Shown here one piece after another: positions 62,365 to 64,000 of a stretch of 64,000 nt of DNA. The first letter of the stretch is position 1; each line of letters starts with the position of its first letter. The notes under the pieces were generated by a model that was not told the DNA's origin, did no database searches, and saw only the letters and a program-made list of their open reading frames with translations. A program made the position numbers and the translations under genes. The DNA comes from Cyanodermella asteris (lineage: Eukaryota > Ascomycota > Lecanoromycetes > Ostropales > Stictidaceae): positions 248,001-312,000 of the forward strand of contig UYJD01000008.1 in NCBI GenBank assembly GCA_900618795.1. Direction: 5' to 3'.

Positions 62365-64000
62365 CTAGAAGAATGCCATGATCATGATCGCCGAAACGGC
62401 GACCAATCCAAAGCTCGCCCTGACACTCCCGGCACCAGCCTGCGCAATCGTGTTCGTCGGCGGCTTCGCGCTCGTGCTCACGCTCGGGCTCGTCGCGTTA
62501 CGGGAACCTCCGTATGTACCAATGCTCATAGACGGCGCAGCACCAGTCGGGACAATGGCCTTGGACGTCGCAACCGGAGTCGTGACGATGGCCATCGTGC
62601 TGCTCTGAACAGAGCTGGCAGGCGTTACGGTCGCGGTGATCGTCGATGTGACCTCTCCACAGTTCTCACCCTGCACAACCGCGCTGGTGACAACCACGGC
62701 GCCGGCGGAGTTGGTGTAGCTGACGGCGTGGAATTGGGCTGCTGCGACGGTGGGTTTCGCGACGCCGGAGACGGCGACGGTGGTAAGGACGGTGCTGCCG
62801 GCGGAGTCGGTGTACGTTAGGACTGTGCTGGTGGCGTTTGGGGAGGTTTCCAAAGTTCCGTTGATGGCTTTGGCTGCGACGGAGACGGAGGGGGTTGCAG
62901 CCGAAGCCGAAGCCGAAGCTGAGGCGGAGTCGGTTGTCTTTGCGGAGGAAGAGCCGGAGGGAGAGGCAGAGGAAGAGGCAGAGGATGTGGAGCTGGTGGC
63001 TGAAGCGGACGCAGAGCTAGACGAGCTAGATGAGGTCTTGTCGCCGCTGCTGGACGGGAAGGGTGTGTCGAGGAGGCCGATAACGACCTCGAGAGCGCTC
63101 ATCTGCTCGCCGACACCAGACTCGCCGCTGTAGGTGTTGTCGTACCACTTCATACCGCAAGCCGAGCCGCCATTTCCAGTGCACGACTTTGCGATGGCAC
63201 TCGCGGTGGAGCCGAGCTTGCTCTGCACGTCACTCTTGAGCGACGGGACTAGCTGGTAAGCGAACGTAGCCCAGCGAGCGAGATACGCCTTGAAGCTCTT
63301 CTGATCCGTGTTGCAAGATCCAACATCCTCACATGGCTGCTCGTACAGGACGCCGTCGTTAAAGAAGTTTTCGGTAGCGTGCTTCCAGACACCGGCGGTC
63401 CGGTCCTCCCACGTCTTCGCATCAGATGCGTTTCCGGCTTTGGTGGAGTAGGACGCCAGTGCGGCGGTGGCGCCGAGGACGGCAGCGCTGTTGTAGGACC
63501 ACTCGTGCAGGTCGATCTTCTGGCAGTTGTCCGGATCGTCGCCGGCGCCATCGAGCACCTGGAAGGAATCGGTGATGAAGCCGATCTTGGTCATCCAGTC
63601 GTAGATCATGGTGGCCTTGTCGGCGCACGTCTGGTTACCGGTGGACAGCGCGAGACGAGCACCGAGCTGCATGGTTGCGGCGTTTGCGATGGAGGATTTG
63701 TAGTTGAAGCCGTTGTTCTTCTCGATGAATTGCCACTTGATGCCGCCGTCGCAGAAGCTCGTGTTCCAGCGGCTGATCAAGCGGTCGAAGCAGCCGGATG
63801 CGGCGGTCAGCCAGATATCTTTCGGGGCGCCGTCTGGCGTGGGCAGGCTGTGCTCGACGGCAGACATGGCGGTCAGGCCCCAGAAGGCTTCGTCGTCGTT
63901 GCCGAGGTTGTCGGCTTGGTTCATCATCATGAAGTCCTTGGTGTCGGAGACCTGTGAGTAGATGGCTTTGGCGACGTCTCCGTCGTACTGCTTGTCACCC
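62365..64000 (-). CDS. GPI-anchored GH76 alpha-1,6-mannanase-like protein (Dfg5/Dcw1 type), partial
   Basis: The start lies beyond the right edge; 544 residues are visible. The GH76 catalytic domain shows QADNLGNDDEAFWGLTAMSA, where the adjacent Asp pair is the catalytic position in the family. It continues with WNTSFCDGGIKWQF, GFNYKSSIANAATMQLGARL, HEWSYNSAAVLGATAAL, LYEQPCEDVGSCNTDQKSFK and SGVGEQMSALEVVIGLL. A Ser/Ala/Thr-rich stalk (residues about 300-350 of the visible part) and a hydrophobic C terminus (FGLVAVSAIMIMAFF) after AGAGS fit a GPI signal. Dfg5 and Dcw1 in yeast are needed to attach GPI mannoproteins to wall glucan. The frame is open across the edge (GDKQYDGDVAKAIYSQVSD). Confidence 0.9.
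   Translation of the reverse strand, partial: GDKQYDGDVAKAIYSQVSDTKDFMMMNQADNLGNDDEAFWGLTAMSAVEHSLPTPDGAPKDIWLTAASGCFDRLISRWNTSFCDGGIKWQFIEKNNGFNYKSSIANAATMQLGARLALSTGNQTCADKATMIYDWMTKIGFITDSFQVLDGAGDDPDNCQKIDLHEWSYNSAAVLGATAALASYSTKAGNASDAKTWEDRTAGVWKHATENFFNDGVLYEQPCEDVGSCNTDQKSFKAYLARWATFAYQLVPSLKSDVQSKLGSTASAIAKSCTGNGGSACGMKWYDNTYSGESGVGEQMSALEVVIGLLDTPFPSSSGDKTSSSSSSSASASATSSTSSASSSASPSGSSSAKTTDSASASASASAATPSVSVAAKAINGTLETSPNATSTVLTYTDSAGSTVLTTVAVSGVAKPTVAAAQFHAVSYTNSAGAVVVTSAVVQGENCGEVTSTITATVTPASSVQSSTMAIVTTPVATSKAIVPTGAAPSMSIGTYGGSRNATSPSVSTSAKPPTNTIAQAGAGSVRASFGLVAVSAIMIMAFF

Noticed and set aside
1-64000. CRISPR arrays, LTR or virus-like elements, DNA transposons, rRNA genes
   Set aside because: No regularly spaced direct repeats, no paired long terminal repeats, no reverse transcriptase, integrase or transposase motifs and no rRNA-like sequence were seen in reading the window.

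Overview
The window looks like nuclear DNA of a filamentous ascomycete. The gene families (BTB, CFEM, DUF6594, GH76 and large C2H2 proteins) suggest a dothideomycete of the Mycosphaerellales/Capnodiales type; this placement is inference. Genes sit on both strands at about one per 2-2.5 kb. Introns are short (47-75 bp) with GTRNGN donors and CTRAY-like branch sites. Long serine/proline-rich disordered proteins and small secreted proteins are common. I found no rRNA, tRNA, CRISPR array, virus-like element or intact transposon.

Layout. 0.5-8 kb: a BTB/POZ protein (-), a frame-broken short-chain dehydrogenase (+), a small secreted glycoprotein (+) and a four-exon C2H2 regulator (-). 8-11.8 kb: gene-poor, with at most one doubtful small spliced gene. 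11.8-24.4 kb: a 1246-residue C2H2 protein (-), a CFEM membrane protein with a very long cytoplasmic tail (-) and a single-pass membrane protein (+). 24.4-28 kb: two tandem diverged copies of a gene family I do not recognise, the second with an assembly gap. 28-37 kb: a three-copy minisatellite, a nuclear-looking orphan protein (-), the ribosome-assembly WD40 protein Sqt1 (+), a small C2H2 protein (+) and a tail-anchored 5-phosphatase (+). 37-46 kb: an HsbA-like secreted protein (-), an orphan (+), a broken zincin-like secreted protein (-), a DUF4336-like protein (+), a DUF6594 membrane protein (-) and a decayed second copy of the small C2H2 gene (+). 46-50 kb: two mitochondrial metabolic genes, isovaleryl-CoA dehydrogenase and serine O-succinyltransferase (both -). 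50-64 kb: a GPI-type cell-surface protein (+), a large Cys-rich secreted protein split by a stop (+), a 1544-residue DUF8004-like scaffold protein (-) and a GPI-anchored GH76 mannosidase (-) running off the right edge.

Conserved housekeeping genes (sqt1, 5-phosphatase, ivdA, cys2, GH76) alternate with fast-evolving accessory genes. Five accessory loci each have one in-frame stop, after which the same frame stays open and coding-like (stops at 18703, 23757, 40572, 44609 and 53615). The dehydrogenase and one tandem paralog also carry frame breaks. The window is therefore rich in eroding, or possibly read-through or misassembled, secreted and regulatory genes. Gene calls rest on reading frames, splice signals and remembered family motifs. 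No search was run.
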